A stretch of DNA of 64,000 nt from NCBI RefSeq assembly GCF_040363165.1, contig NZ_BSRG01000006.1, forward strand, positions 62,001-126,000, written 5' to 3'. The notes below the pieces were generated by a model that saw only the letters and a program-made list of their open reading frames with translations, made no database searches and was not told the DNA's origin. Of this stretch, positions 1-8,511 are shown in pieces. A program made the position numbers and the translations under genes. How positions within the stretch are numbered: the stretch's first letter is position 1; each line of letters starts with the position of its first letter. The DNA is from Thermus sp. LT1-2-5 (GTDB taxonomy: Bacteria; Deinococcota; Deinococci; Deinococcales; Thermaceae).

Positions 1-978
1 CTCACCCAGTACGAGGAGGACGAGGCGGGCGGCCTCATGACCCCCGAGTACGTGGCGGTGCGGGAGGGGATGACGGTGGAGGAGGTCCTCCGCTTCCTGC
101 GCCGGGCAGCCCCCGATGCGGAAACCGTCTACTACCTCTACGTGGTGGACGAGGCGGGCCGGCTCAAGGGGGTGCTCTCCTTAAGGGACCTCATCGTGGC
201 CGACCCCAGGACCCGGGTGCGGGAGATCATGAACCCCAAGGTGATCCACGTGCGCACGGACACCGACCAGGAGGAGGTGGCCCGCCTCATGGCCGACTAC
301 GACTTCACCGTCTTGCCGGTGGTGGACGAGGAGGGCCGCCTGGTGGGCATCGTCACGGTGGACGACGTCCTGGACGTCCTGGAGGAGGAGGCCACCGAGG
401 ACATCCACCGGCTCGCCGCCGTGGACGTGCCCGATCTGGTCTACAGCCAAGCCTCCCCCCTCACCCTGTGGCTTGCCCGGGTGCGGTGGCTCGTCATCCT
501 CATCCTCACGGGGATGGTCACGAGCTCCATCCTCCAGGGCTTCGAAAACCTCCTAGAGGCGGTGACCGCCTTGGCCTTCTACGTGCCCGTGCTCCTGGGC
601 ACCGGGGGGAACACGGGGAACCAGTCCGCCACCCTCATCATCCGCGCCCTGGCCACCCGGGACCTGGACCTCAAGGACTGGCGGAAGGTGTTTCTTAAGG
701 AAGGGGTGGTGGGGAGCCTCCTCGGCCTAACCCTGGCCCTGTTGCTCCTGGGCAAGGTGGTCCTGGACGGGCACGCCGCCTTGGCCCCGGTGGTGGGGCT
801 TGCCCTCTTCCTCTTGGTCCTCTTCGCCAACCTGGTGGGGGCCATGCTCCCCGTGGTCCTGAGGCGGTTTGGGGTGGACCCCGCCTTGGTTTCCAACCCC
901 TTGGTGGCCACCCTTTCCGACATCTCCGGGCTTCTCATCTACCTCACCGTGGCCCGGCTCCTCCTAAACCTGGGATGA
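1..978 (+). CDS. mgtE: Magnesium transporter MgtE (5' truncated by window edge)
   Basis: Mg2+-selective channel/transporter of the inner membrane. The reading frame is open from base 1, so the N-terminal cytosolic domain lies outside the window. The visible 325 residues start at the end of the N domain, followed by two CBS domains (about residues 15-130 of the visible part) that in this family sense cytosolic Mg2+. A long connecting helix and five membrane segments follow, with the pore motif GTGGNTGNQSA. The protein is very close to remembered T. thermophilus MgtE, which is about 450 residues long. Its TGA overlaps the ATG of the next gene (ATGA), indicating co-translation. The identification is secure; only the 5' end is missing. 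Confidence 0.97.
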   Translation, partial: LTQYEEDEAGGLMTPEYVAVREGMTVEEVLRFLRRAAPDAETVYYLYVVDEAGRLKGVLSLRDLIVADPRTRVREIMNPKVIHVRTDTDQEEVARLMADYDFTVLPVVDEEGRLVGIVTVDDVLDVLEEEATEDIHRLAAVDVPDLVYSQASPLTLWLARVRWLVILILTGMVTSSILQGFENLLEAVTALAFYVPVLLGTGGNTGNQSATLIIRALATRDLDLKDWRKVFLKEGVVGSLLGLTLALLLLGKVVLDGHAALAPVVGLALFLLVLFANLVGAMLPVVLRRFGVDPALVSNPLVATLSDISGLLIYLTVARLLLNLG

Positions 979-1373
979 AGCGGCTTCGCATGGTAGTGGA
1001 ATGGAGCAAGGGAAGCCCCTTGCGCTACGCCTACAAGGGGGGAAGGCTCGTCCTTCTGGGCGAGGACGCCCCGGCCCCGGTGAACTACGGCTTCCTGCCC
1101 GGCCTCGTCAACCCCGCCGACGGGGAGGAGGTGGACGCCTGCTACCTGGGGCCACCCCTGCCTCCGGGCACCGAGGCGGAAGGGTTTCTCCTGGGCATGG
1201 TGGCCCTTTTGGACGGGGACCACAAACTGGTGCTCTCGCCGGACCCAAGCCCCCCGGACCCGGAAGCCTTGGCCCCTCTCCTCGCCTGGTTCGCCCCCGA
1301 GCGCAGGCCCACCCTGCTCGAGGCCGAGGCCGCCTGGGCCTGGCTCAAGGGGCTTCGGGGCGGGGAAGGATGA
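975..1373 (+). CDS. Small inorganic-pyrophosphatase-like protein
   Basis: A 132-residue soluble protein of uncertain function. Around residues 36-57 it carries NYGFLPG followed by an acidic stretch ending in EVDACYLG. This resembles the family I pyrophosphatase segment (NYGFIPGT...DGDPLDVLV), but the usual DxDPxD metal ligands are reduced to DGEEVD. True family I enzymes are about 175 residues, so this is shorter and may not hydrolyse pyrophosphate. The ATG overlaps the mgtE stop by four bases (ATGA). An alternative ATG lies at 990. The 3' end overlaps the convergent queA end by 29 bases. The fold assignment is an inference from one motif. Confidence 0.75.
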   Translation: MKRLRMVVEWSKGSPLRYAYKGGRLVLLGEDAPAPVNYGFLPGLVNPADGEEVDACYLGPPLPPGTEAEGFLLGMVALLDGDHKLVLSPDPSPPDPEALAPLLAWFAPERRPTLLEAEAAWAWLKGLRGGEG

Positions 1374-2400
1374 GCATGGCGTCCCCCAGGGAGTAAAAGC
1401 GGTACTCCTCGGCCACCGCCAGGCGGTAGGCCTCCAGGGTCCGCTCCCGCCCCAAGAAGGCGGCCACCAGCATGAGAAGGGTGGAGCGGGGCAGGTGGAA
1501 GTTGGTGAAGAGGGCGTCTATGGCCCGGAAGGTGTAGGGCGGGCGGATGAAGAGCCTCGTTTCCCCCGCCCCCGGCACCACCCCTTTCCCCTCCCGCCAA
1601 GCGCTCTCCAGGGCCCGCACCACCGTGGTGCCCACCGCCACCACCCGGCGCCCCTCGGCCCGGGCGCGGTTCACCGCTATGGCGGTGGCCTCGGGGATCT
1701 CGAAGGGCTCGGCGTGCATCTCGTGCTTCTCCACGTCCCCCTTAATGGGGCGGAAGGTGCCGGGGCCCACGTGGAGGGTGAGGAAGCGAAGCTCCACCCC
1801 CATGCCCTCCAAGCGGGCCAAAAGCTCCGGGGTGAAGTGGAGGCCAGCCGTGGGGGCGGCCACGGAGCCCGGGCGCTTGGCGTAGACCGTCTGGTAGCGT
1901 TCCAAGGGAACCCGGGCCTTGATGTAGGGGGGAAGGGGCACCTCCCCCACCGCCTCCAAGTGGGCGGCAAGGTCCCCCTGGAAGCGGAGAAGCCGCACCC
2001 CATCGGGCTCCACCCCCACCACCTCCGCCTTTAGGCCCGCCACGGGCCTTAGGTCCTTTGGGGAAAGAAGCTCTAGCCGGGTGCCCACGGGCGCCTTCCG
2101 GGCTGGCCCCAAGAGGGCCTCCCAAAGCCCGGGAGCCTTCTCCCGCACCAAGAGGATCTCCACCCTGCCCCCCGTGGGCTTCTGGGCCAGGAGGCGGGCG
2201 GGGATCACCTTGCTCTCGTTGAAGACCAACACGTCCCCCGGGCGCAAAAACTCGGGGAGGTCCCGCACCCGCCGATGGTCCACCGCAAAGGGCCCTTCCC
2301 GGTAGACCACCATCATCCGGGCGGCGTCCCGAGGCTCCAACCCCGCCTGGGCGATCTGCTCGGGGGGGAGGTGGTAGTCGTAGAGGTCTAGCTCCGTCAT
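1345..2400 (-). CDS. queA: S-adenosylmethionine:tRNA ribosyltransferase-isomerase QueA
   Basis: Transfers the ribosyl part of AdoMet to 7-aminomethyl-7-deazaguanine at the tRNA wobble position, giving epoxyqueuosine. The 351-residue length is normal for the family. Family segments seen include DYHLPPEQIAQ near the N-terminus, VLVFNESKVIPARL, PTAGLHFT and LHVGPGTFRP. The start ATG overlaps the stop of the upstream NYN gene (ATGA), so the two are translationally coupled in one minus-strand unit. The 3' end runs 29 bases into the convergent pyrophosphatase-like ORF. Confidence 0.96.
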   Translation of the reverse strand: MTELDLYDYHLPPEQIAQAGLEPRDAARMMVVYREGPFAVDHRRVRDLPEFLRPGDVLVFNESKVIPARLLAQKPTGGRVEILLVREKAPGLWEALLGPARKAPVGTRLELLSPKDLRPVAGLKAEVVGVEPDGVRLLRFQGDLAAHLEAVGEVPLPPYIKARVPLERYQTVYAKRPGSVAAPTAGLHFTPELLARLEGMGVELRFLTLHVGPGTFRPIKGDVEKHEMHAEPFEIPEATAIAVNRARAEGRRVVAVGTTVVRALESAWREGKGVVPGAGETRLFIRPPYTFRAIDALFTNFHLPRSTLLMLVAAFLGRERTLEAYRLAVAEEYRFYSLGDAMLILPRPEAP

Positions 2401-2933
2401 CCGGCGTTTCTGGGCTCCATGAAGGGGTTAGGGATGTCGGGGAGGTGGACGAAGCGGTCCACGGCGTCGATGAGCTTCTGGGAGGTGGTTTCCCGGAAGG
2501 CGATGACCTCCACCCGGATGCCCCGCTCCATGAGGACCTCGAGGATCTCCACGAAGTCGCCATCCCCGCTTCCCAACACCACCACGTCCAAGTAGGGCAT
2601 GAGCCGCACCATGTCCGCGGCGATGCCCATGTCCCAGTTCCCCTCGTATATGGGCTTGCCGCCCTCCCCCACCTCCTTCACCGTGAGGTACATGCGCCGC
2701 ACCCGGTAGCCGATGGTGGAAAGCTTGTAAATAAAGGGCCAGGCGGAGGTGTCCCCCTCCTTCTCCACCACGTAGGCCGTGGCCCGCACCAGGCGCCGCC
2801 CCCCCACGGCATAGCGGAGAAGGCTTTCAAAGTTGACGTTCCGCTCGTAGTAGTCCCGGGCGGAATGGTACAGGTTCTGGGTGTCCACAAAGACGCCCAC
2901 CCGCTGGTCCTGGTGGTGGCCAAGGGGTTCCAT
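2397..2933 (-). CDS. NYN-domain protein (LabA/DUF88-like PIN-fold nuclease)
   Basis: Probable metal-dependent RNase of the NYN/PIN superfamily. The protein begins its domain with VGVFVDTQNLYHSARDYY, has a central aspartate in GNWDMGIAADMVRL, and DVVVLGSGDGDFVEILE, the acidic residues that form the PIN-type metal site. I chose the ATG at 2933 because TATGAT (2941-2946) lies exactly seven bases upstream, the leaderless pattern seen across this window. Upstream in-frame ATGs at 2945 and 2942 are alternatives with poor ribosome sites. It is coupled to queA downstream, and ppc ends just upstream. The substrate is unknown. Confidence 0.88.
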   Translation of the reverse strand: MEPLGHHQDQRVGVFVDTQNLYHSARDYYERNVNFESLLRYAVGGRRLVRATAYVVEKEGDTSAWPFIYKLSTIGYRVRRMYLTVKEVGEGGKPIYEGNWDMGIAADMVRLMPYLDVVVLGSGDGDFVEILEVLMERGIRVEVIAFRETTSQKLIDAVDRFVHLPDIPNPFMEPRNAG

Positions 2934-2940
2934 CGCCCCC

Positions 2941-2946
2941 ATCATA
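2941..2946 (-). promoter_or_regulatory. -10 box of leaderless NYN/queA promoter
   Basis: TATGAT on the minus strand, seven bases before the ATG at 2933. No clear -35 box is visible. Confidence 0.5.
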
Positions 2947-2951
2947 CCTGC

Positions 2952-5525
2952 CTAACCGGCGTTCCTGAGCCCCGCCGCCACCCCAAGGAGGGAAAGGAGA
3001 AGCGCCCGCCGTAAGCCCTCCTCCTCCCGACCCCCAGGGGCCCGGTAGCGGCGGAGGAGCTCCACCTGGACAAAGTTGATGGGGTCCACGTAGGGGTTCC
3101 GGAGGCTGATCTGCCGCTCCAACGTCCTTTGGTTGTGGAGAAGGGGAGCCGCAAAGATGGCCTGCAAAAGGGCCACGGTCCTTTGGTACTCCTCCGCCAG
3201 GTGCTGGAAGAAGCCCCATAGCCCCTCGGGCACCAGGCGCAGGTACAAGGCGGCGATCCCCAGGTCCGCCTTGGCCAAGGCCATGGCGGCGCTTTCCAAG
3301 GTGGCGGCGAAGAAGGGCCACTCCCGGTACATGGCCTGAAGGAGGGGAAGGGGTAGCGCTTCCAAGGCGGATAGCCCGTACCACCCCGGCAGAAGGAGGC
3401 GCACCTGGGTCCAGGCCATGACCCAAGGGATGGCCCGCAGGTCCCGGATATCCCGCACCCGGCCGTGGCGGTACACGGGGCGGCTGGCGATGGGAAGCTC
3501 GCCAATCTCCCGGATGGGGGTAAAGGCCTCAAAAAAGGCGAAGAAGCCTTCCCTCTGGAGGAGGGCCCGGTAGCGCTCCATGCTCCTTTGTGCCGCCTCT
3601 TTCAGGGCTTGGCGGAACTCGGGCTTGGGCTCCACCCCCTCTCCCAAGGCCGCCTGGGCGAAGTGAAAGAGGAGTTGCTCCAGGTGGCGCACCGCCAGGT
3701 CCGGGTGGGCGTAGCGGTCCGCCAGGGCCTCCCCCTGCTCCGTGAGGCGGAGGCGAGGCCCCACGCTCCTGGGGGGGAGGCTGGCGATGGCCCGGCCCGC
3801 CGGTCCCCCGCCCCGGGCGGTGGAGGTGCCCCGGCCGTGGAAGAAGAAGACGGGGATGCCCTCCGCCTCCCCCACGGCGTGGAGGGCCTCCTGCGCCTGG
3901 TACAGGGCCAGGTTGGCCATGAGGAAGCCCGCATCCTTGTTGGAATCGGAGTAGCCGATCATCACCTCCACCCCACCCCGCCCCTCCGCATGGGCGCGGA
4001 AGACAGGATTGCGCAGGAGGCGCCGCAAGACCTCGGGGGCCCGGTTTAGGTCCTCCAGGGTTTCAAAGAGGGGGACCACGTCGAAGGGGAGGGGCTTCCC
4101 CGGGCGGTAAAGCCCCACCTCCCGGGCCAGGAGGAAGACGGCGAGGAGGTCGGCGGGGTGGTGGGTCATGGACACCACATGGGCCCCCTTGTCCCCCCAG
4201 GCCCTAAGGGCCCCCAAGGCCACCCGCAAGGCCTCCCCTTCCGGCGCCGCCCCCACGGGCATGAGGGGGCGCGGGGTCTTGAGCTCTTGGGTGAGGAGGG
4301 CTTCTTGCTCCTCCGGGGCTAAGGACAAAAACTCGGCGTGAACCCCGCCCAGGCGCAAAAGCTCCGCCGCCGCCTGCAAAAGCTTCCCCGACTCCTCCCT
4401 TAGGTCCAAGGGGGCAAGCTCCAGGCCGAAGGCGGAAAGCCGCGCCTCCAGGGGCCTCAAGAAGACCTCCGCCACCTGGGCGAGGCCCACCCCTTCCAGG
4501 CCCTTTTCCGCCACCTTCAAGGCCCGGGAAAGCTCCTCGGTGGAAAGGGAGCCCCCCTCCAAGGCCCGGTAAAGGGCGGCGAAATAACGGCGGTAGGGCT
4601 CGCCCGGGAAGCGTTCTATGCCCTCCCCGCCTTCCCGCACCTCCTTAGAAACGGGAAGACGGGCCTCGGAAAGGGAGAGGTCCCGCACCAGGCCCTCGAG
4701 GGCCTCCAGAAACTTGCCCCGCGCCACCTCCCTTGCGTAGCGGCTGGCGAAGGCGGTGACCTCCGGGGTGACGAAGGGGTTCCCGTCCCGGTCGCCGCCG
4801 ATCCAACTGCGGAAGCGCACTGGGCTCCGCAGGCGGGGGCGCTGGCCGTAGACCCGTTCCAAGGCGGCCTCGAGGCCCCCCACCACCTTGGGCACGGCCT
4901 CCCACAAGGTGGTGGGCAGGTAGTAGAGCCCCCCCTTGATCTCGTCCTCCACGCTGGGCCTCGCCTTCCGCACCTCCTCCGTGGCGTACAGCAAAGCGAC
5001 CCGGGCCGCAAGGCGCTCCCGCTCTTCCCTCTCCAGCTCCTCCTGCAATCTTTCCAAGTGGTGCCGCAGGGTGCGGCGGCGGGTTTCCGTGGGATGGGCG
5101 GTGAAGGTGAGGACGAGCTCTAGGCGGTTCAGGTGCGCCTCCGCCTCCTCTAGGGAAAGCCCCCGGGCCTTCAGGGCCTGGGCCAAGGCCAGGAAGCCCT
5201 CGGGCCTGGGGTTCTCGGGGGTTTCCGCCTGGGCCCGCAGGCGGTTCACCCGCACCCGGTGCCGCTCCTCCGCCAGGTTCACCAGGTGGAAGTAGTGAGT
5301 AAAGGCCCGCACCAAGGCCTCCGCCTCCTCCACGGAAAGGCCCTCCACCCGCCGCAACAAGGCTTCCCCCGCTCCCGCCTCCCCTTGGCGCCGCCCCTTG
5401 GCCAAAAGGCGCACCTCCTCCACCAAGGCGAAAAACCGCTCCCCGGAAACCTTCCGGATGGCCTCTCCCAGTAGGCGGCCCAGGAGGTCCACCTCCGCCT
5501 TCAAAAGCTCAAAGGGATCGCTCAC
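2952..5525 (-). CDS. ppc: Phosphoenolpyruvate carboxylase
   Basis: Carboxylates PEP with bicarbonate to oxaloacetate, refilling the TCA cycle. The protein has 857 residues from the GTG at 5525. Catalytic segments are visible: TFTAHPTET with the essential histidine, [40 protein letters not shown], and a C-terminal GLRNAG. The GTG is favoured over the upstream in-frame start at 5537 because GGAGGAGCC lies directly before it and GTGA overlaps the stop of the upstream ymdB-like gene. It is co-transcribed with that gene and followed by the NYN gene after six bases. Confidence 0.96.
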   Translation of the reverse strand: MSDPFELLKAEVDLLGRLLGEAIRKVSGERFFALVEEVRLLAKGRRQGEAGAGEALLRRVEGLSVEEAEALVRAFTHYFHLVNLAEERHRVRVNRLRAQAETPENPRPEGFLALAQALKARGLSLEEAEAHLNRLELVLTFTAHPTETRRRTLRHHLERLQEELEREERERLAARVALLYATEEVRKARPSVEDEIKGGLYYLPTTLWEAVPKVVGGLEAALERVYGQRPRLRSPVRFRSWIGGDRDGNPFVTPEVTAFASRYAREVARGKFLEALEGLVRDLSLSEARLPVSKEVREGGEGIERFPGEPYRRYFAALYRALEGGSLSTEELSRALKVAEKGLEGVGLAQVAEVFLRPLEARLSAFGLELAPLDLREESGKLLQAAAELLRLGGVHAEFLSLAPEEQEALLTQELKTPRPLMPVGAAPEGEALRVALGALRAWGDKGAHVVSMTHHPADLLAVFLLAREVGLYRPGKPLPFDVVPLFETLEDLNRAPEVLRRLLRNPVFRAHAEGRGGVEVMIGYSDSNKDAGFLMANLALYQAQEALHAVGEAEGIPVFFFHGRGTSTARGGGPAGRAIASLPPRSVGPRLRLTEQGEALADRYAHPDLAVRHLEQLLFHFAQAALGEGVEPKPEFRQALKEAAQRSMERYRALLQREGFFAFFEAFTPIREIGELPIASRPVYRHGRVRDIRDLRAIPWVMAWTQVRLLLPGWYGLSALEALPLPLLQAMYREWPFFAATLESAAMALAKADLGIAALYLRLVPEGLWGFFQHLAEEYQRTVALLQAIFAAPLLHNQRTLERQISLRNPYVDPINFVQVELLRRYRAPGGREEEGLRRALLLSLLGVAAGLRNAG

Positions 5526-6280
5526 GGCTCCTCCCACACGTAAGGGCTGATGGAAACGGGCTTCCCGCCCTCCAAAACGAGCTCCGTGGCGTGTAGCCGC
5601 GCCTTGCCCTGGGCGGCGCGGAAGGGCTGGGGGCGGCCGGTGAGGAAGCGGGCCAGGAAGGTCTCTACCTCGCCGCCGATGATGGACTGGTAGGTACCGG
5701 TCATGCCCACGTCGGTCTGGTAAAGCGTCCCCTTGGGAAGCCGCATGGCGTCCAGGGTGGGCACGTGGGTATGGGTGCCCAAAACGGCGGCCACGCGCCC
5801 ATCCAGGTAGTGGGCCAGGGCCATCTTCTCGCTGGTGGCCTCGGCGTGGACCTCCACCAGGACGTAGTCCGCCTTCTCTTGGGCCAAAAGGGCGTCCAAG
5901 GCGCGAAAGGGGTCGTCCAGGGGGTCCATGAAGACCCGGCCCATCACCTGGACGAAGAGGAGGCTTTCCCCGTTGGCGCTAAGCCGCCACCAGCCCCGCC
6001 CCGGGGTGCCCGGAGGGTAGTTGAGGGCCCGCACCACGGGTTCTTTCTCCAAAAGCTCGTACACCTCCTTGTGGTCCCAGGCGTGGTTGCCCAAGGTGAC
6101 GAGGTCCACCCCAGCCTCCCGCAAAAGGCGGTAGGAACGCCGGTCCAAGCCTTTTCCCTTAGCGGCGTTTTCCCCGTTGGCGATGACCAGGTCGTAGCGA
6201 TCCCGGATGTCCGGCAGGTGGAGGCTCACTACCCGTAGACCGGGCTCGGCCATCACGTCCCCGATGAATAAAAGCCGCAT
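5522..6280 (-). CDS. Metallophosphoesterase, YmdB family (TIGR00282)
   Basis: A calcineurin-like phosphodiesterase of 252 residues. Members of this family hydrolyse 2',3'-cyclic nucleotides in vitro, and B. subtilis YmdB affects RNA turnover and biofilm genes. The metal-site motifs appear in order: [50 protein letters not shown] and [11 protein letters not shown]. The ATG is six bases downstream of a consensus TATAAT, so the mRNA is probably leaderless. The gene overlaps ppc by four bases and leads that operon. Confidence 0.93.
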   Translation of the reverse strand: MRLLFIGDVMAEPGLRVVSLHLPDIRDRYDLVIANGENAAKGKGLDRRSYRLLREAGVDLVTLGNHAWDHKEVYELLEKEPVVRALNYPPGTPGRGWWRLSANGESLLFVQVMGRVFMDPLDDPFRALDALLAQEKADYVLVEVHAEATSEKMALAHYLDGRVAAVLGTHTHVPTLDAMRLPKGTLYQTDVGMTGTYQSIIGGEVETFLARFLTGRPQPFRAAQGKARLHATELVLEGGKPVSISPYVWEEP

Positions 6281-6286
6281 GGGGGC

Positions 6287-6292
6287 ATTATA
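6287..6292 (-). promoter_or_regulatory. Consensus -10 box of the ymdB-ppc unit, inside an inverted repeat
   Basis: TATAAT on the minus strand, six bases before the ATG at 6280. It sits in the loop of a perfect 6-bp inverted repeat GGGGGC/GCCCCC (6281-6300). This could be an operator or simply a GC-rich coincidence. No good -35 box is visible. Confidence 0.6.
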
Positions 6293-6332
6293 TGGCCCCC
6301 ATGCCCCTTCCCCACCACTCCCGATCCAGGGA

Positions 6333-6566
6333 TTAAGCTGCGCTTCGCTTTTGCAGGAAGTAAACCACGCCGTACCCGATGCCCGCCAGGATGAGGAGGG
6401 GAATGGCGTAAAGGAGAAGGGTCCAGATAAGACCGGAAAGGGCGAGGAGAACCTTGCCCAAGAAGCTGAACACCCACCCCCCTACCCACAGGGCGAGAAG
6501 GACCCCCACCACCACCAAAAGGCCCAAAACCACCCACTCTAAAATGTCCCGAAGGCTCCGTTCCAT
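6333..6566 (-). CDS. Small two-to-three-helix membrane protein of unknown function
   Basis: A 77-residue hydrophobic protein. After a short charged N-terminus (MERSLRDILEW) there are two or three membrane segments (about residues 10-32, 36-48 and 49-68), then a basic tail QKRSAA. I cannot name a family. The ATG at 6566 is chosen because TATGCT lies six bases upstream; the longer reading from 6581 would begin inside the promoter. It is divergent from recO and ends 52 bases before the ymdB-like gene starts. Confidence 0.7.
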   Translation of the reverse strand: MERSLRDILEWVVLGLLVVVGVLLALWVGGWVFSFLGKVLLALSGLIWTLLLYAIPLLILAGIGYGVVYFLQKRSAA

Positions 6567-6572
6567 GCCTTC

Positions 6573-6582
6573 AGCATACACT
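6573..6582. promoter_or_regulatory. Overlapping divergent -10 boxes (recO / small membrane gene)
   Basis: The ten bases AGCATACACT carry TACACT (6577-6582) six bases before the recO GTG on plus, and TATGCT (6578-6573) six bases before the ATG at 6566 on minus. Two leaderless promoters thus share the same few bases, so RNA polymerase probably cannot serve both at once. Confidence 0.55.
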
Positions 6583-6588
6583 GGAAAG

Positions 6589-7248
6589 GTGGAACGCTAC
6601 CGGTTGGAGGAGGGGGTGGTGGTGGGGCGGAAGGCCCTGCCCCAGGGGGATCTTCTCCTCCGCTTCGTCACGCCCAAGGGGAGCCTCGAGGCCGTGGCCA
6701 AGAAGGGCCTAAGGCCCACGGGCCGCTCCGGGAGGCTTTCCCTTTTCCACCACGTGCGCTTTCAGGTCTACGCCAAAAAGGAAGGCCTCCCCACCCTGAC
6801 CCAGACGGAGCTTTTGGGCAAGCTCTTCGGCCTGGAAGAGCCCCGCCGCTACCTCTACGCCTCCTTTTTGGCGGAGCTCGCCTACCGCCTGGCCTCCCCC
6901 GAGGCCGCCGCCAAGATCTACCCCCTCTTCGTCTCCGGCCTCCGGGGCATCGCCAAGCACGAAAACCCCCTCCTCCCCCTGGTCTGGGCGGGGTGGCGGG
7001 TGGTGAAGGCGGGAGGGCTTGCCCCCAACCTCTTGGGCCCGGGGCTTCACCTCAAGGAGGGGCGGCTCGCCGCGGAGGGGGTGTACCTGGGGGAAAAGGG
7101 GGTGGAGGCCCTTCGCGCCATCCTCCACCTCCCAGGCGGGGAGGCATTGCCCTACCTGAAAGAAGCCCCCTTGGACCGCTTATTCCTTGCCCTCAAGCAC
7201 CACGTGGAGGAGGCTTTGGGCCCTCTAAGGAGCGCAAGCCTCCTATAG
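6589..7248 (+). CDS. recO: DNA repair protein RecO
   Basis: Recombination mediator that anneals SSB-coated strands and works with RecR to load RecA. The 219-residue protein has an N-terminal OB-fold segment (VERYRLEEGVVVGRKALPQGD, then LLLRFVTPKGSLEAVAKKG) and a helical C-terminal part. I see no zinc-binding cysteines. The frame is open upstream to 6454, but similarity to remembered Thermus RecO starts at this GTG, and TACACT lies six bases before it. The 3' end overlaps the convergent greA end by six bases. Confidence 0.92.
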   Translation: MERYRLEEGVVVGRKALPQGDLLLRFVTPKGSLEAVAKKGLRPTGRSGRLSLFHHVRFQVYAKKEGLPTLTQTELLGKLFGLEEPRRYLYASFLAELAYRLASPEAAAKIYPLFVSGLRGIAKHENPLLPLVWAGWRVVKAGGLAPNLLGPGLHLKEGRLAAEGVYLGEKGVEALRAILHLPGGEALPYLKEAPLDRLFLALKHHVEEALGPLRSASLL

Positions 7249-7713
7249 GGGCTTGATCTCCAGGATCGTGTAGACCTGGGCGCCCTTCTTGCCCCGGATC
7301 TCCACCACGTCCCCCACCTTTTTGCCCAAAAGGGCCTGGCCCAGGGGGGACTCGTCGGAGATCTTGCCGCTGAAGATGTCCGCCTCGTGGCTCCCCACGA
7401 TGGCCAAGGAAAGCCTTTCCCCCGCCTCGGTTTCCAACTCCACCTGGCAGCCTAGGGCCACCTCCTCGTAGGTGCCGTTCCCCTCCACCACCACCGCCCG
7501 GGCCAGGAGGTCCTCCAGCTGGGCGATGCGGGCCTCGTTCTGCCACATGGCCCGCCGCGCCTCGTCGTATCCGGCGTTTTCCCTGAGGTCGCCCTCCTCC
7601 AGGGCCTGCTCAAAGTCAGCAGAGATCTCCTGCCGCTTGGTGGTCTTCAGGTGGTGAAGTTCCTCCTGAAGGCGCCTGTAACCTTCGGGAGTGAGGTAAA
7701 CCGGCTTCTTCAT
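7243..7713 (-). CDS. greA: Transcript cleavage factor GreA
   Basis: Rescues backtracked RNA polymerase by stimulating transcript cleavage through the secondary channel. The 156-residue protein has the N-terminal coiled coil with the acidic tip GDLRENAGYDEARR, and a C-terminal FKBP-like domain (LGCQVELETEAGERLS, KISDESPLGQALLGKKVGD). The intact GDLxENAxY tip identifies GreA rather than the Thermus paralogue Gfh1. The start at 7713 is chosen because GGAGG lies seven bases upstream; an ATG six bases earlier is too close to that site. It lies downstream of pabC but is separated by a strong terminator hairpin. Confidence 0.95.
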   Translation of the reverse strand: MKKPVYLTPEGYRRLQEELHHLKTTKRQEISADFEQALEEGDLRENAGYDEARRAMWQNEARIAQLEDLLARAVVVEGNGTYEEVALGCQVELETEAGERLSLAIVGSHEADIFSGKISDESPLGQALLGKKVGDVVEIRGKKGAQVYTILEIKPL

Positions 7714-7729
7714 GCGCATCCCTCCGGGT

Positions 7730-7762
7730 AAAAAGGGGCACCAGCCCAAGGCCTTGGGCTGG
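7730..7762 (-). terminator. Intrinsic terminator after pabC
   Basis: A perfect 22-base palindrome (7741-7762, arms CCAGCCCAAGG and CCTTGGGCTGG) is followed on the minus strand by TGCC, CC and five T residues. It closes the pabBA-pabC unit just before greA. Confidence 0.85.
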
Positions 7763-7770
7763 CGGTACCG

Positions 7771-8511
7771 CTATTCAGTATAGCAGGCGGGAAGGAAAGC
7801 CTCCACGAGGGGAAGAAGGGCCTCCTCCGGCTTCCCCACGGGCAAAAGCCCCACCCCGCTTCCCGCAAGGAGGAGGGTGCCGGAAAGCTCCCCAGGGCGC
7901 AAGAAGGCCCGCTTGACCTCCAGGCCAAGCTCCTTGGCCTTCTTGGCCACCTCCTCCCGGGTGATGCCCTCGAGGCCCCCCTCCAGCAGGTACAGCGTGC
8001 CCTGGCGAAAGAGGAGGGGGCTGGTGCGGCTTCCGTCCACCACGTGCCCCCAGGCGTCCAGGAGGAGGCCCTCAAAGGCTCCCCGCGCCTCGGCCCACCC
8101 TTGGGCCAGGCGGTAGGGCAGGTAGTTGCCCGTCTTGTAGGGGGCGAGGTCCGGGTGGACGCGGTAGGGGGTGAGGACCGCTTTCACCCCTTCCCGGTAG
8201 GCCCTCAGGGGAGGAGGGGTGTAGGGCCTGGCCTCCGCCAGCCTTACCCCCTCCCCCACGGTGAGCCGCACCCGCAGGCAGGAAACGCCCGGGAAGTGGG
8301 CCAGAAGGGCTTGCAAGTCCTCCAGGAAAGCCCCGTCCCCCGGGTAGGGGAGGCCCAGGGCCTGGGCGTGGCGGCGGAGGCGGGAGAGGTGGGCCTCCAG
8401 CCAAAGGGGCGCGCCTCTTTCCACCCGCAAGGTGGTGAAGACGCTCGCCCCGTGGTAGAAGAAGGCCTCGAGCCAAGGGCCGGCCAAGGGTTCACCGTTG
8501 AGGAGCCTCAT
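7771..8511 (-). CDS. pabC: Class IV aminotransferase, PabC-like aminodeoxychorismate lyase
   Basis: Probable PLP enzyme that releases p-aminobenzoate and pyruvate from aminodeoxychorismate for folate synthesis. The 246-residue protein has the class IV fold: FYHGASVFTTLRV near the start, YKTGNYLPY with the expected Schiff-base lysine, and VVDGSRTSPLLF where the family usually has an EGSxSNLF-like segment. The start ATG overlaps the stop of the PabB-PabA fusion (ATGA), which supports the PABA role over a branched-chain or D-amino-acid aminotransferase role. A strong terminator follows. Confidence 0.85.
   Translation of the reverse strand: MRLLNGEPLAGPWLEAFFYHGASVFTTLRVERGAPLWLEAHLSRLRRHAQALGLPYPGDGAFLEDLQALLAHFPGVSCLRVRLTVGEGVRLAEARPYTPPPLRAYREGVKAVLTPYRVHPDLAPYKTGNYLPYRLAQGWAEARGAFEGLLLDAWGHVVDGSRTSPLLFRQGTLYLLEGGLEGITREEVAKKAKELGLEVKRAFLRPGELSGTLLLAGSGVGLLPVGKPEEALLPLVEAFLPACYTE

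Noticed and set aside
7741-7762. Perfect palindrome as a regulator operator for greA
   Set aside because: It is followed by a T run on the minus strand directly after pabC, so a terminator explains it better.
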